Made by a program: the position numbers and the translations under genes. A DNA stretch of 64,000 nucleotides from Atopsyche davidsoni (Eukaryota > Arthropoda > Insecta > Trichoptera > Hydrobiosidae). The DNA lies in the NCBI GenBank assembly GCA_022113835.1, contig JAILWY010000010.1, forward strand, positions 459,501 through 523,500. Reading direction: 5' to 3'. Under the pieces are notes generated by a model. That model had not been told where the DNA came from, searched no databases, and saw only the letters and a list, made by a program, of their open reading frames with translations. Shown here in pieces: positions 24,912 to 37,943 of this stretch. Numbering within the stretch: the stretch's first letter is position 1; every line of letters starts with the position of its first letter.

Positions 24912-25027
24912 AACTGACTCAACAACGCACGCGAGCCTGTGGAGCTTTCGGAAGCTCCGCCAGAGTGCCTTCGGCTCGGAAACTTTTGAACCAATGAAGG
25001 GCCGGCGGCCCGCGCGCCCTTTTATCG
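24912..25027 (-). promoter_or_regulatory. Core promoter of the scabrous-like gene: TATA-like box plus initiator
   Basis: On the minus strand GATAAAAG begins at 25026, and a TTCATTG initiator-like sequence places a start A at 24995, 31 bp downstream. That is the expected TATA-to-start spacing and agrees with the arthropod Inr TCAKTY except for its last base. The implied 5'UTR is about 100 nt before the ATG at 24894. A second initiator-like TCAGTT occurs at 24917-24912. Start position is inferred from motifs only. Confidence 0.5.
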
Positions 25028-25039
25028 GGCGCCTGCGCC

Positions 25040-25172
25040 TGCGCCCCGCGCCCCCCGCCCCGCCCCGCCCCGCGCCCCCCGCCCCGCCCCGCGCCCCCCC
25101 GCCCCGCCCCGCGCCCCCCGCCCCGCCCCGCGCCCCCCGCCCCGCCCCGCGCCCCCCGCCCCGCCCCGCGCC
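25040..25172. repeat. GC-rich minisatellite, about 19 bp unit
   Basis: Six to seven tandem units close to GCCCCGCCCCGCGCCCCCC, directly upstream of the promoter-like region of the scabrous-like gene. Each unit carries GC-box-like GGGGCGGGG on the minus strand. Long ORFs in several frames here are by-products of the repeat. Confidence 0.85.
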
Positions 25173-27199
25173 TGTTCCTGCCGCTCGGCGAGGTCTTTAT
25201 CATTCACTGTTTTAATATACTGCTTTATATTATCTATATAAAAAAATTACATTTCTTGGAAATCCACTAAATCCTTAAGCACAAAAATCATTTTTAGATT
25301 TTCAGATTGAATTCTTTTTAGACATCTTTGAAGACAGTATCGATTAAAATTGGAATTTAATTTTTAAATAAGTACAAGCTAATTTTAATAATGTAGCTAA
25401 ATAAATAAATATCGAGTAATTATTTCGTTTCAAATTTTTAATTACTGAAAGTTAATTAATTTATAGATTAATAAAATAATCCTTCAAAGGGTTGTACTAA
25501 TACTTAAAAGACTTTCATTTTCAGTTCTCATATTTTATAATTATGTAAAATGTTGATTACCATCATTCTTGGCGCTCTAACCCTTCTCAGCCGCGCACGG
25601 CAACCCTACGTTCCGCCATCTACTCGTCTCATCCTTGTCTATCCACTCCCTGTGCCCCTCGGAGTGACTGCAACACCTATTTTACCGGTTATGAAGATGT
25701 CCGTGCGGTTAAGTTATTAAAAAAAAATTATATTTAACGCGAAAAATGATTCGACAAAACTGTCATGGTGGGGCTAGCCGCCCAGTGGTCTGGTGACTAG
25801 GGTGAATGCCTTTGGGCATGGAGTTTCAGGCTTTAATTTAGATGATGGAAAGCTATATCATATGAATAGCTATATCGTATAAATAGCTCAGTTAAACTCA
25901 TAATACCTGCGTGAAAGGTTAGCAAAAGCGGCCACCAATAAAAATTACTACAGTAGTTTATTTTAAATATTATATAAATAGACCCCAGTTTTTAAAAGAA
26001 CAAAAGTTGAAGATAAAACAAACCAAAAGTGGCCACTCCTGACTCTAAAAGCATTAAACTGCAAGCTTTACTTTTCATTCAAGAAAATTACAGAAAATCT
26101 GTACCTTTAGGATTCCGTTTCTCTAAAACTGAATATTAATATTTCATCACTCTAACATAACGGTTAGCAAGCCAATATAGGCGATGAGCCACAAGAGGAT
26201 TTTTCGAATAAAGTACATCGGTTGTAAACTTATACACGATATCTAAAATTTCCTCTTTACCACGATAAAGCAAGAACTACCTCACAGCCATGGTAGATCT
26301 CACCTGTGGCTCGTGAATTTTCTCGCTATTTCATGAACGTATCCTATATCTAAAATTTACATCAAATTATAATGTCAATTATTTACCGAAAATAATTGAG
26401 GAGCTTCTTTTTATTTTATACATTTTATTTTATGATTTATAAGTTATCATAATAAGACTAGTTATGACCAGGACTTTGAATAATATCGGGCAGCCGTTGA
26501 CACGCCGTTATTCCAAGTTGACTACGGTTAGAGCTCAACTTTTCATCGAGATGATTGGAGAGGTTTTTTTAAATTATGTTGATATTTTAGTTTTAAAAAA
26601 CATGAATACACAATATTGGTGTTAATTAAAAAATATATTGGAGAATTTTGAAAGTGAAAATTATTAAAAATAAATATATCCTAACGAAAACAGTTTCTAC
26701 ACTAATTTAGTTTTAAATATTGAATTTTCGAAAGATATCTACATCTGATTTTTCTTTGTTCGAAGAAAAAAAAATTCAGTCAGATATGGTCGGTGTAGAT
26801 TTTAGAAAAAAATATAAAATTTTAAATATAAAAATTTATGTGTGGAAATGTAACAATTGCACAAAGAAAACTCCCTGCGCTATTCTAATTTCATAGTTCC
26901 GGGCTATCGTTATGGTAAAAATCAACAGCTTTCACGAAAAACCAATAATGCTTTCAAACGATAGCTTTCTATCAATTTCATGCATATTAATAGCTTCAGC
27001 ACAACCGAAAGACGGATTAAAATTTACTCCGTGCTGAGGGCGGGGTGAGCCGGGTCAGCGGATGCATTTGCGAAATAATCCGGTCTGTACGATGCGTGAA
27101 GCATGTTTGCTATTTTTGATAGATAACAATATATCTATTTTCATATATTCGGTAAAAGTACTCAGTTGTATCACGTTTCAATATTTAAAATAATATATC
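25173..27199. other. Intergenic, no gene supported
   Basis: AT-rich sequence upstream of the scabrous-like promoter. A partial family A core occurs at 25900-25938 on the plus strand (GTGAAAGGTTAGCAAAAGCGGCC), and an inexact inverted pair around GATGAGCCACAAG / CTGTGGCTCGTGAA at 26185-26325. Otherwise I see nothing. Confidence 0.5.
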
Positions 27200-27600
27200 G
27201 TCTTCATCAAGTGTCTCTCCTCAGAGGAGGTTGGCGACCATTTCACTGAGCATATACTCATGCTGAGCCAGTCTTCATGGTTTTCTAAGGGGAAAATAGT
27301 GTAGTGGGTCGCCGGTTCCTTCTACACCGCAGTATTACATTGGAAGGAAAAGACTGCGTATTGCTGCTGCTCAATAGCATTATCATAAAATCCTTTCCTT
27401 ACAAAGCTCTGGCGTTTAGATCTCGTTCTGCTGCAAGCTACAGAAACAATATCAGGAACCCCCCAACGTACTTCCAGAGCACATCCCTCCACAATCATTC
27501 CAAGTCTATTACTCCATTACCGATCCTCTACACACGCTAAGGGTACAGAATGGCAGCCATGCACAAGCAACAGATTGGGAAGAATGGGGAGGTTTGATTT
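27200..27600 (-). repeat. Dispersed repeat family C, copy 1 (about 400 bp)
   Basis: Segment A (CTCCTCAGAGGAGGTTGGCGACC at about 27218 through CAAAGCTCTGGCGTTTAGAT) is followed by segment B (CACAATCATTCCAAGTC to GGCAGCCATGCACAAGCAAC and AATGGGGAGG). Shared with 32.9-33.26, 40.49-40.83 and 45.72-45.80 kb. No protein of known family in any frame. Nature unknown. Confidence 0.75.
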
Positions 27601-27601
27601 A

Positions 27602-27607
<6 letters not shown>

Positions 27608-27643
<36 letters not shown>
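27608..27643. repeat. (TA)n microsatellite
   Basis: About 17 TA units directly after repeat family C copy 1. Confidence 0.95.
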
Positions 27644-27649
<6 letters not shown>

Positions 27650-28055
27650 TATAATATCATACATGAGTCCTTCTCAAGTCTTTCGTTGTGAAGTTTTGAT
27701 TTAAAAAAAGAAAAATAAATATTAATATAGTTGATATGAAAACAAAATAATATTCAAAGTAAACGCCAAGGATAAAAAAAATGCGACAAAAAGGTGGTAG
27801 TTATAAATAAAAATATTGTAAAAAACCAAACAAGTATGGCAGCTTCTTTAGATGACTTTCAACTGACGCGTATATTGTTTAATCATGTATAATAGAATTT
27901 TATGTCCAATGGTGTAAACTCTTATCTAAATTATTTGTTTCGTAAAATTGAATATTTTAATATTAAAATGAATATTTTTTTTATATATGCCACATTTAGT
28001 CATTCGGCGTGCAAAACTCGTCCGTCTCTAAAGATATGGGCCGGTACCGATACAA

Positions 28056-28126
28056 GGTTGGCTCGTTGGCTCAGCGGTTAGTCTTGATCGAGAAGTTCCC
28101 GGCCCGACCCCTTCCTGAAGGTACAA
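28056..28126 (+). repeat. tRNA-like A-box fragment, possible SINE
   Basis: TTGGCTCAGCGGTTAG matches a polymerase III A box well; the following 50 bp lacks a clear B box (CCCGGCCCGACCCC only). Low certainty. Confidence 0.25.
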
Positions 28127-29055
28127 TAAATAGTAACTGTTATTTGGCACGTGTCTGTTTCTATTGTTATTGCACGTGTCAATACAAATTGTTTACTAAT
28201 ATATTTTTAATCTCTTTAATTTTAACCGCAAAATACAGTATTTCAATTTATTTTGTAAATAAGTGTGCGCAAAGATAAGTCGGACATATGGTGAATAATA
28301 ATCAGGTGAATGCGAGAGACCTGCAGAGGCGGCCAGCTGGGGTAGCAGAGACCCAAGGGAACTTTTACGTATTCGCTTACAGTTGACAAGCAAACTGTAT
28401 GAACCTCGCAGGAGCAGCTCTTATTGATCTCACCGTCCGAGTTTTTCAGTGGGTCCTTAAATATTCACATTTATTAAATATGTGTACCGCTTTGGAATAA
28501 GAATACACTACACGTCCGTCCCGCCCCGGCTGGCTGTTTTGGTGGAATTGTCATGTTCCCGCTGTCTGCGCATCTCCCGCGACCTCGTGAGGTGCTCTGA
28601 TAAAAATGGTTTTCTCAGACTTGGTTACGAAATCGGTTTCAAAATGGGCGTGAAACGCACGGGAAGGGAGCGGGATTTTAAATTCAAGTAAAAAGCTGTA
28701 AATTATTAAAAAATATTTTTTAAATGAAAACTTTTGAAGTGGCATCGGCGCAAACTCTATAATACTTAGTAATTATTTCCCAAGCCATGTCCCTAGAAAT
28801 GATTTAAAACAAAACTGTTACACGTGTATGTTCGTTGATGACGCTTTACTCTTTATATTTTCGAGATGCAGAATATAATTTAACATTATTCATAAAAGCA
28901 GTCATTTTCGGAATATCAATAACTCTAGCTCTAATTGCTGTAAGATCTCAAAAAGCCGAAATTACAAAGTGAAGTCTGAAGAGCGGTACTTTCGCGAAAG
29001 CCCGGAGAGTCTCCGGAGAGGGACCGCCGCCTAATTGAGAATCGGTGCAAGGTGC

Positions 29056-29104
29056 AGGCAGCTTGCAGGCTGCTTGCAGGCCGCTTGCAGGCCGCTTGCA
29101 GGCA
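29056..29104. repeat. Decamer tandem repeat (CTTGCAGGCNG)
   Basis: Five copies of GCTTGCAGGC-type units. No gene context. Confidence 0.85.
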
Positions 29105-29433
29105 CGTAGTAGGCACGCCCGCACCTGCCGCCGAGCCTGTTCCGTCAAGCGGTCACCTTCGGCGCGGAGCGAGATGGCACTCGGCAAATTTAATTAAGCC
29201 CGCTCGCACAACTATTTTTGATACTTTTCGATTGTGCAGATGTTCTTGAATGAAGCCATCAGAGAGCGCGAGCGCTTGGGTGCATGAAAACATATCGTAA
29301 ATATGAATACAAATATTCTTAAGTTATTGCGTGCTTTTGTCTGATTCCGTAGAACTGAATTTGCAAAGCTCCAACTCAAAAAAATCAACGTTTTTTTTTT
29401 CGCGACACAGGTGAAATACAAACCCACATTTAT

Positions 29434-29510
29434 AGTGGCGCAGCAACTAAACTGGAAAGAGCATCAGGCCGCAATAGACAAGGAGGTGTGGGTTCGAAAC
29501 CGCGAAAGAA
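29434..29510 (+). repeat. tRNA-derived SINE-like element
   Basis: A-box-like TGGCGCAGCAAC at 29436-29447 and B-box GGGTTCGAAACC at 29490-29501, 42 bp apart, as in tRNAs. No acceptor stem pairing good enough for a tRNA gene, so a SINE head is more likely. Confidence 0.4.
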
Positions 29511-30984
29511 ATTTCAAGGATTTTACACGATTACTTAAAAACCATATCACAAGCGTGTTAAGACCATAAATACATTTTTTAGAGAAACTTCTTTAATTTT
29601 GAATGTAAAAATGACAAAATTTCCAGACAGATGTTACCCGTTCGAAAAAGAACTCGTTTTGACCACCCGATTATTTAGTAAATGTCAGTAAGATGGTCAG
29701 ATTTCATGATGTAAATATTATTAATATATAATCATAAATTCAAACTTAATCTCTATTTATTTAGGTGTTGTTGGATAAACTTTATGAAATCATATAATTT
29801 TTCAAAAAAAGTTACCTGGAGGACTGTGGGGCGCACAGCAGATGGCACATCAGCTGTTCTTTCAGTATTAAAGGTGGCGTGAAAAAATCTGTCATGTCTT
29901 GAATTCGAAATTGTTGTAAAATGTATTTACAATATAATATTTAATCACGCACCAAACACGATAAAAATTATCGATTTTCTTTTTAAAATTGCAAAACAGG
30001 TGGGATTTTAACCAACACCTTCACGTATATAGCGATCCGGGGCGCTTTCTGGTTGAGCTTGTTTGCTCGCTAGACATATCAGCTCAATGAACTGCGATAT
30101 ACGTGGGTTTTTATATGCTGCCTAAGTCGCAAACAACTTGAACATTTTTCTCGTCGTTTCTTGCAAATATTGATTGCGTGAAAGTAATAGTATAAGCGTG
30201 AAAATGCAAGTTCATTTTATAATTAATGATAAATGCTATTAAGTTGTATCAATGATATGAATTTTTGGTGTCGCAGACAGAATAGTGTTCGTATGTGATA
30301 TTATTTCTATTTCAGCGGGTAAGTTCATCGCACTTCATCTATCAAACAGCAACCGTAATTATATAATCATAAATTCGCACGGTTAAAGTGCTCAAAAATA
30401 ACAATTAAATTTTATAATATAATAAAAAGTATAACTAAAATAAAATTAGTACTATTACAAATTAAAAATAAAAATCGTTGTCAATATGTCACTAAAAAAA
30501 TATGTAAGTGATTATTATTAATTAAAGGTAGTTGAGCAGTCCGCCTAGGTCATTGCAGCGATGGACCGCCGATGTTGTTACTCGTCTTATGCAATCACAC
30601 TTATTTTTAATTATAAAAATTTATATATGATATTTTCATCAATAATATATCAAAGCTATTTTTGCAAGATACTCGATAATATTTTAGATTTTAACATTTT
30701 AAATACTTCTCGGAATGTAGCAATTTTTTTATCTCCCAAAACAATTGAAAAGTGTGGGCCATTTCACTCGGAAACCTACGGCATCTACTTTACATGACTG
30801 AATTTATTTTGCATAAATTTTCTCTTTTATTTTGTTCTTGGTTATTTTTTGGTAGTCAGATTTTAATTTAAATGACAGTATGGTGTTGACTTCTACTGGC
30901 TCAGGTTGATTTATGAGAAATCGTTTGGTTTAAGTTATAAAACATACTTTTTATTAATTACGTTTGTAATTTTTCAACATATAT

Positions 30985-31112
30985 AATTTTATTGGTGACC
31001 GGTTTCGCCAACCTTTCACGTTGGCATTATCAAAATAAGTGACTGTTATTACGAAGTGTTTCATTTAAAATATCAAATGGAATTCCACCAAGTACTTTAA
31101 AATATTCAATAT
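30985..31112. repeat. Fold-back repeat, family A, copy 6
   Basis: Well-preserved minus-strand core at 30994-31033 (on minus: GATAATGCCAACGTGAAAGG then TTGGCGAAACCGGTCACC). The second core is deleted, but the inverted outer arm AATGGAATTCCACCAAGTAC follows at 31077. Confidence 0.75.
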
Positions 31113-31767
31113 TATATGCTACGAGATAGACATGATTTAATTTATATTAAACATATGTACTCTTACACAAATAATAAATGTTCAAGGAGTTTATACTCAA
31201 AATATCCCTAAAAATTACTACTGATAAAAAAAATTAAGCCAATAGCTTGCAAACCAAGAGATGTGGGGCTCAACTCATCTGTATCCCAAATAAACACTAG
31301 AATTTGTAATTCTAGTACATAATATTTAAATAATAATTTAATTTAATCTATAAGCTGATATATGTCATTACATAATTCCTTAAAAACTTGGTGCTAAGTA
31401 CAAAGCTGTTTGAAAGAGCAGGTTGTAACGAAACTCGATATACCATTGTTGCCCTCATCCAAGTTAGCAACTCTGCATCAGATGAGTAGGGCTTAACTTA
31501 CGGTATTGTTTTCACCAATAAATCTATTAATACCTAATCCCTTATAATCAACAAAGTACGTGCATGTGGCTACTCAGAGTGCAAATAATATCTTAACGGA
31601 AGTGAGATGCGATCCTGCAAATCCTGCGATGTTCGTAAACAAATCAGGTGTAGTTAAACAACGATATTCTATTACTCGTGATTCCCGACGGAGTTTTGAA
31701 GCTGCGTCTCACCCAGCCACCTCCTTCCACCTTGTCCAGGCTGGTAGCCTACCAAATAGCAACTAGC

Positions 31768-31959
<192 letters not shown>

Positions 31960-32894
31960 TCCTCACGAGAAAGTCTGTGTGTTCTACCCCAAATATATAA
32001 TGTATTATTTGAAATCTCCCGACCTCACCTACGCTGCTGCCCGTTATAATAATTTTAATGGAATCTGTCGTTCAGTCACCTCAAAATAATAAGACCCGCT
32101 TGGCAAAGCTCCGAACATGACCGAGCAGTAATCGGAATCAATTTCGAGGCAATACCGAGTAACTCCGCCCGGCCTGGCTAGGCGATATTCATATTCAAAC
32201 ACCATCGCAAATCATCTCCACACGCTGGAAGGCATATACACATTAGGATTGAAATCTACAAGGTTATCTTTATCATGTAACATTTAATGAAAGGGTTGAA
32301 CACTTTTATTATTTTATAACCCCCCAGTATAAAATCTTATACTCATAGATATAATAATTTTGCCGTTTAATTCGCGTAGATGATACCGACTTTTGCTTCG
32401 GTGTCTAAAAGCCTTGCATCCTAGTGGAGAAAAGATTCTTGTAAATTCTCAAATAAAATTTATTAGGATTAAATGTTAAGCTTAAGGCTAAGGTATGACA
32501 AAAAATTATATCTAAATAAGGAAATATGAAAGAAAGAAGTAAGAAATTCTATGTAGTATAATTTCTTTTTATATCAATATTTCTTTCATTTGAGTTTAAA
32601 ATTATTTTTTCTTATTATTTATTATTTTATTATTATTACCCTCTTTTATTCAAAAGGAAAAACTTGAAAATAACCTTACCCGCACTTGCGCACGATGACA
32701 TAAATGTCATGAAAGTGGTGAGGCGGACCACGTAGCGTGTCTCCATTCCATTCGAGTTGCTCGTCTGCCTCTGCCGCTGGCGCCCTTGCCCTCTTTCAGG
32801 GCAGTGCTGTTACAGACTCCTCGTTTGGATTATCCGAGACTCAGTATCTACCACACGTCGAATGAAAATAAAACACTTGAAAATTAATGTCATG

Positions 32895-33262
32895 TCCTCC
32901 CCATTCTCCCCAATCTGTTGCTTGTGCATGGCTGCCATTCTGTACCCTAAGCGTGTGTAAAGCGGCAATGGAGTAGTGGACTTGAAATGATTATAGAGTT
33001 ATAGAGTGCTCTAGAAGTACCTTGTCGAAATGGGGGGGCTTCTGATATTGTTTCAGTAGCTTGTCGCAGAATGAGTATCAGATCTGAACGCCAGAGCTTT
33101 GTATGGAAAGGATTTATAATAATGCTATTGGGCAGCAACAATACGCAGACTTTTCTAGACCTACTAGACTATTTTCCCCTTAAAAATCCCAGCATATGTA
33201 TATGCTCAATGAAATGGTCGCCAACCTCCTCTGAGGAGAAGCACTTGACAAAGAAGTTATTA
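32895..33262 (+). repeat. Dispersed repeat family C, copy 2
   Basis: Reverse orientation of copy 1, with both segments in the same relative order: the B segment (GTTGCTTGTGCATGGCTGCC) first, then A (CTATTTTCCCCTTAAAAA ... GGTCGCCAACCTCCTCTGAG). Confidence 0.75.
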
Positions 33263-35930
33263 TATTTTAAAGAATCCAGGTTTTTTTATTAATAAATAAA
33301 TAAAGTCAATTGTAAAACAACGAAAGATAATCTTGGACTAATTAATGTTTAGGTTTGCTACTGTCGTACAGTTATTATGAGGGTTATTCTTTTTCTTCTA
33401 TGGGTTATTCACAGGAAGTTGGTGACCATTGATTTCTGAAATTGGCATTGGTTGGTGCATCTACGTAAGTTTCCTACTTTCATGTGTCCCTTTTTTCTTC
33501 GATTTTTTCTTTAACAATCAGCTGTAGGATGCTATATTTGTTATGGCCAAAATAGAAGACCTTACCCTTTTCTACTCTTTCTTGGCGCATTCTGTGCAAG
33601 AGTCTCCCATTTGTGACGCAGTTAACCCATGGTATTTTAAGGATTTCAATTTTTCGCAATGTAGCTGTCTTAAGTGTTCAATAATCAACTCCATAAGAAT
33701 AACTGAGACAATATTTGGTGAATATGCAATGGGTTATTAAAATGTGTATAATATACATCAGAATATAAACTTAACCTAAAGTTGAACAAGACTTATAAAA
33801 TATTCACCTAAATCTAACACAAAAACAGAATGAAAGAATAAAAATTATGTTTATTTTATTTGTATAGTGAAATGAAAAAACCAAATAATCAATAAGAAAA
33901 AACCTTATTACCGTTTTTTTTTACGTATATTTTGTGTGGTCATACTAGTGTTCCTCAAATAGTGTTTTTTGACGGTTCCGCAGAAAACTTAATGTATAAC
34001 GAAAATTAAGTAGTGAACAAAATATGTAAATTATTCAGGGAGAAAAACACATCTGCGATTTCGTTTAGCACTTTTTTATTTTTGGGGGAAAACTTTAATT
34101 TGTAAGATGTTTCTCGCTTAAAACTCTCCTCCGTCCCACCCTGCCTACATTGCCTATTAAAAAACAAAATATACTGTGCGAAAGTTTTAAATTTTGGCCT
34201 TCTTATCTTAAACTTTGTAATTATCTTAATCAACCATTATAATTTATTTGTTATTTAAAAATATTTACAACTATTGTATAATTTTTTCAAATTAAATTGG
34301 CACTTTTATGGGGTGGAGAGAATTTCGTTACTTCATTTATAGCCAATGAGCTAGGAAATTCGCCATTCGCCATTAAAGTTTCAATTTTTTCAGTTTATTT
34401 AAATTTTATTTGTAATACGCAACTTTAAAAAAACATAAATTATCGTTTTATTATTGCAAATTAAACCAGTCTATCGCAAATGATTAAAACCAGTTGCCAA
34501 TAAAAGTAAAAGCAATAAAACACATCGAGACTAAACAGATCGCATATTGTATTGAAGATTTTTTTTTAATAGAAATATATAATATTAAGATGAAATGTGT
34601 CATTGAATAAAAAAAGAGATCGATCTCTGAAACAGTAAGAACTTGTTCGCTCCGTGGAGAAGTTTGGAGATATTTTATGGATATTGGAATTCTCTCGAAT
34701 TTTCGGCTTTGTTTTGTGGAAATTTAAATTTAGCCTATCTTCCCATGGATACCGGAAATTCTTGATTTTTCGTTTCTTGATTTCAACCGGAGAATTTTTC
34801 TCGTTGTGTGTTTGTTCGTATCTAGCGCACCAAAGCTCTGCTGGCGTGACGATTATTTTTCAAATATCTACAATTATTTTTTTAAAGTTTAAATTGTACT
34901 GTAACAGTCATATCAATGATTTGAAAGATTTGTTCACCTAATGAGTATCTAATAGTGAGTCAATTACTTTCTAGCCATATATGAATAAGTTAAAAGAAGA
35001 GTGCGTATTGCTCTGTTGCTAATTTTATAATTTACATTTCTCATTTCTAAATCTTTATATTTTTAAAGTAAAAAATGTTAAAACCACGTAACAGGAGTGC
35101 AGCCGTCCGTCTGAAGTGATTTTTGAATAAATAACAAAAATTCGTAAATTATTTCCTGGGCGTGTTTCACGAAGATACCGCCTGTAAATGTTGACATTTC
35201 TGTTTAACTTTCAGAAGGAGCGAGGAAGTATGTTTTTCAGAAGAGAAATTGGAGCGTCTGCTAATTGCTGAGACTTACTGCCAAAAAGTCGGCATGCAGA
35301 CGTCAGCCTCGAACGATTGGCATCGCCACTCAAGCCTCGCAATGTTTTACAGTTACATCTGGTGTGGTTTAGTCAACTAAAGGGTTATATAAATATCACT
35401 TTACTGGAAAATAATCGTTAGTTTGCATTGACTAATAAGATTTATTCTTCTAATGCTCACTACGCATTAACTTCCGTTAGTTTTATTATTTTATCAATAG
35501 TGTACGAGATCGTGCTCAATGCAAACACAAATCTAAAATAAACATCTTTATCTCAAAATAAGATAGTTTAAATTATAATATCCTTTTTCCTTTGGCAATT
35601 GAGGCCAAATACCAATCACCTGGTTGTATGTATCTGCTAATACACTTTTATGTTTGACTCTGTCGGGGTGGTTTTCCTCTCCTTTGATTTGGGAGAAAAA
35701 ATGTCATTTGAAAAGAATTTAAAAAGCTGGAAATACATATCGCTGCACAGCCTCGCTGCGTTTGTAAAAAGTATGATTTGTCGTCATAACAGGACATATA
35801 ATACATTGAGAGAACCTGAGCAAGTTGTTTGAAATAAATGCCAATATTTTATCATAATGACGTGAGCTACTTATAATAAAAAATCTACGTTCCGTATAAA
35901 TGTTTTTGGATTTTAATCCAAAGATAAGTG
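33263..35930. other. Intergenic, no gene supported
   Basis: AT-rich; only a very degraded family A core near 34487-34512 (ATGATTAAAACCAGTTGCC) and unconvincing ORFs. Nothing else seen. Confidence 0.45.
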
Positions 35931-35931
35931 T

Positions 35932-36100
35932 TAAATATTTTTAACAGAGAGTACTTGGTGGAATTCCATTTTAATATTTTAAACAATATTAACTTACTTA
36001 ATACTTATTCTTATGGGTGTCCAGTTTCGTTGGCATTATCTGACTCCGTTTGATAATGCCAACGTGAAATATGGCAAAACCAGTCAACAATATAACTAAT
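35932..36100. repeat. Fold-back repeat, family A, copy 7
   Basis: Outer arm GAGAGTACTTGGTGGAATTC at about 35947, short minus-strand core remnant at 36017-36041, plus-strand core at 36049-36090 (TTTGATAATGCCAACGTGAA then ATATGGCAAAACCAGTC). Stem and GAAA are mutated here, so this copy is decayed. Confidence 0.7.
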
Positions 36101-37099
36101 CCAAAGATGTCAAAAACCATATCACGTTTTTTTTTTATTTTAAGAACGCAAATCTTCAAAATTCTTGAAGTTTCCAATATTAAAATAGCGATAAGTATTT
36201 GTGACGCACACATCTCATCTTCAAATTGAAATCTGCGGTAATTTAGCGCAGTAGGACAGCTGGAACCATTGCGGCGCCCCTCGCGCCCTGCGCCGTCCAT
36301 AGACGGAAATAGATGTCGCCCCCTCACAGGGCAACCCCACGTGACCCGTGACTAATACGCAAAAGGGTAGCCGCCCCGACTGACTACGTTCATGAAACAT
36401 GTTTCATCCCTTATTATTAATAATTCACAATTCCCATTACATTTCACAATTAAACCTTAAAAAACCCAAAGAGCTTGGGCTCTACAAATAAGTGTATTTG
36501 ACATTATGTAATATTCTAAAGGTTGAAATGCACTCCTCGACGTGAAAACCGCCTGAAAGGATGCACCTTGTGACCCTTGCTTCAGGGGCATTATGAATTC
36601 ACAAGCTCGGGTGGCTGGACACATGAACGGTAGAGTTTCAATGGGATCGATAATCTCGTATACGATAGGCGATACGTCTACCGGGCGAGCTAGACTACAA
36701 AGTAAGGAAGCCGGAGTGGGATCGTTCACTCCAGTCAAAATACATATACAGCGTGTTTCTAAACTCCTTATTGACATTTGAAGCAGCTTGAACATTTGAA
36801 ACATATGCGATCTTCCCGAGGTAGAATTGTATGACCAAAAAGTAAAAGATACTGTACACTACGCATGAACACCAAAATGTTAATTTAATGTTTTATTTTG
36901 ATTTAAATATTTGAAAAGTAATTGCTATATTTTTGATTCGTCTAAGTTAATGTGGTTTTATTTTATTATTTCTTTCAAAATCTTAATCAAATTTATTTTT
37001 TTAACAATTTGTATTATTACATGCACAGCACAGTCAATACACATTACCTTCGACCAACTGAAACAAGCGTGAGCCTCATAGCATCAGCTTAGGATTCAC

Positions 37100-37168
37100 C
37101 GGTCGGAACGAGAATCGAACCTTTCGATCGAGAGTCCACGATCTAACTAGTGAGCCATCAAGATAACC
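37100..37168 (-). repeat. tRNA-derived SINE head
   Basis: On the minus strand an A box TGGCTCACTAG and a B box GGTTCGATTCT lie at tRNA spacing, with GTTAGATCGTGGACTCTCGA between them resembling D and anticodon arms. The 3' side runs into unrelated AT-rich sequence. Could be a decayed tRNA gene instead. Confidence 0.5.
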
Positions 37169-37703
37169 AAATAATATTATTTTTAATAAAATAGCTTTTA
37201 ATAATGGTTTTAATTTGTTTTCTAATTCTCCTTTGACTTAAAATTCAGAGCAATTATTCGAAGCCACACCACGAAACTATGGCACTGGCACAGCACCAAA
37301 TCGAATATAAAAGTCGAGGATTATTCTCGTCGTTTTGTGTATGAATCCTGGAAGGAAGGAAAAATGGATTTATTTAATATATCCATTAGTAAAACAAAAC
37401 ATTATATGATTAGTAAGGAAAGTATTTTTAATAATTTTAAATTTTTAACATATTTATGGAAATATAATAGTATAAATATAAATAAATATTCGCGTGGCTT
37501 TAATGTGATATCTCTATTTTTATGTTAACGATTAGAGGACTAGTCCCACGCCCTGACCGCACTTCATTTACGAATTACAAATGAGCAAGGAACAAGTGCC
37601 TAATCTATCAAACATTTCTTCATACATGTTGGCTCATGTTGGCCGAGGGCGGCCGGGAATTTCGAACAAATTAAGCGTTCACGAGCGCCGCACAGTCGCC
37701 GGC

Positions 37704-37943
37704 GGCCAGGTGGGCGGCCAGGGGGGCGGCCAGGGGGGCGGCCAGGGGGGCGGCCAGGGGGGCGGCCAGGGGGGCGGCCAGGGGGGCGGCCAGGGGGGCG
37801 GCCAGGGGGGCGGCCAGGGGGGCGGCCAGGGGGGCGGCCAGGGGGGCGGCCAGGGGGGCGGCCAGGGGGGCGGCCAGGGGGGCGGCCAGGGGGGCGGCCA
37901 GGGGGGCGGCCAGGGGGGCGGCCGGGGGGGCGGCCAGGGGCAA
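37704..37943. repeat. 12 bp GC minisatellite (GGCCAGGGGGGC), about 20 units
   Basis: Seventeen identical units from 37716 to 37919, flanked by variant units. The period is a multiple of 3, so several frames stay open (Gly-Gly-Gly-Gln on plus; Pro-Gly-Arg-Pro, Leu-Ala-Ala-Pro and Pro-Trp-Pro-Pro on minus). Near-identity of units suggests recent expansion. No exon evidence. G-runs of six make G-quadruplex formation possible. Confidence 0.97.

Larger units (their letters stand above)
27644..30984. other. Intergenic, no gene supported
   Basis: AT-rich with a few GC-richer patches (28.5-28.65 kb and 29.05-29.2 kb). Holds a decamer repeat and SINE-like pieces listed separately. ORFs are short and without splice context or domains. 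Confidence 0.45.

Noticed and set aside
24919..25215. Arg/Gly/Ala and Pro-rich ORFs
   Set aside because: By-products of the GC minisatellite and shadows of the true exon at 24719-24894.
37100..37168. Possible genuine tRNA gene on the minus strand
   Set aside because: A and B boxes are good but acceptor stem pairing and the anticodon arm are not convincing, so it was listed as a SINE head.
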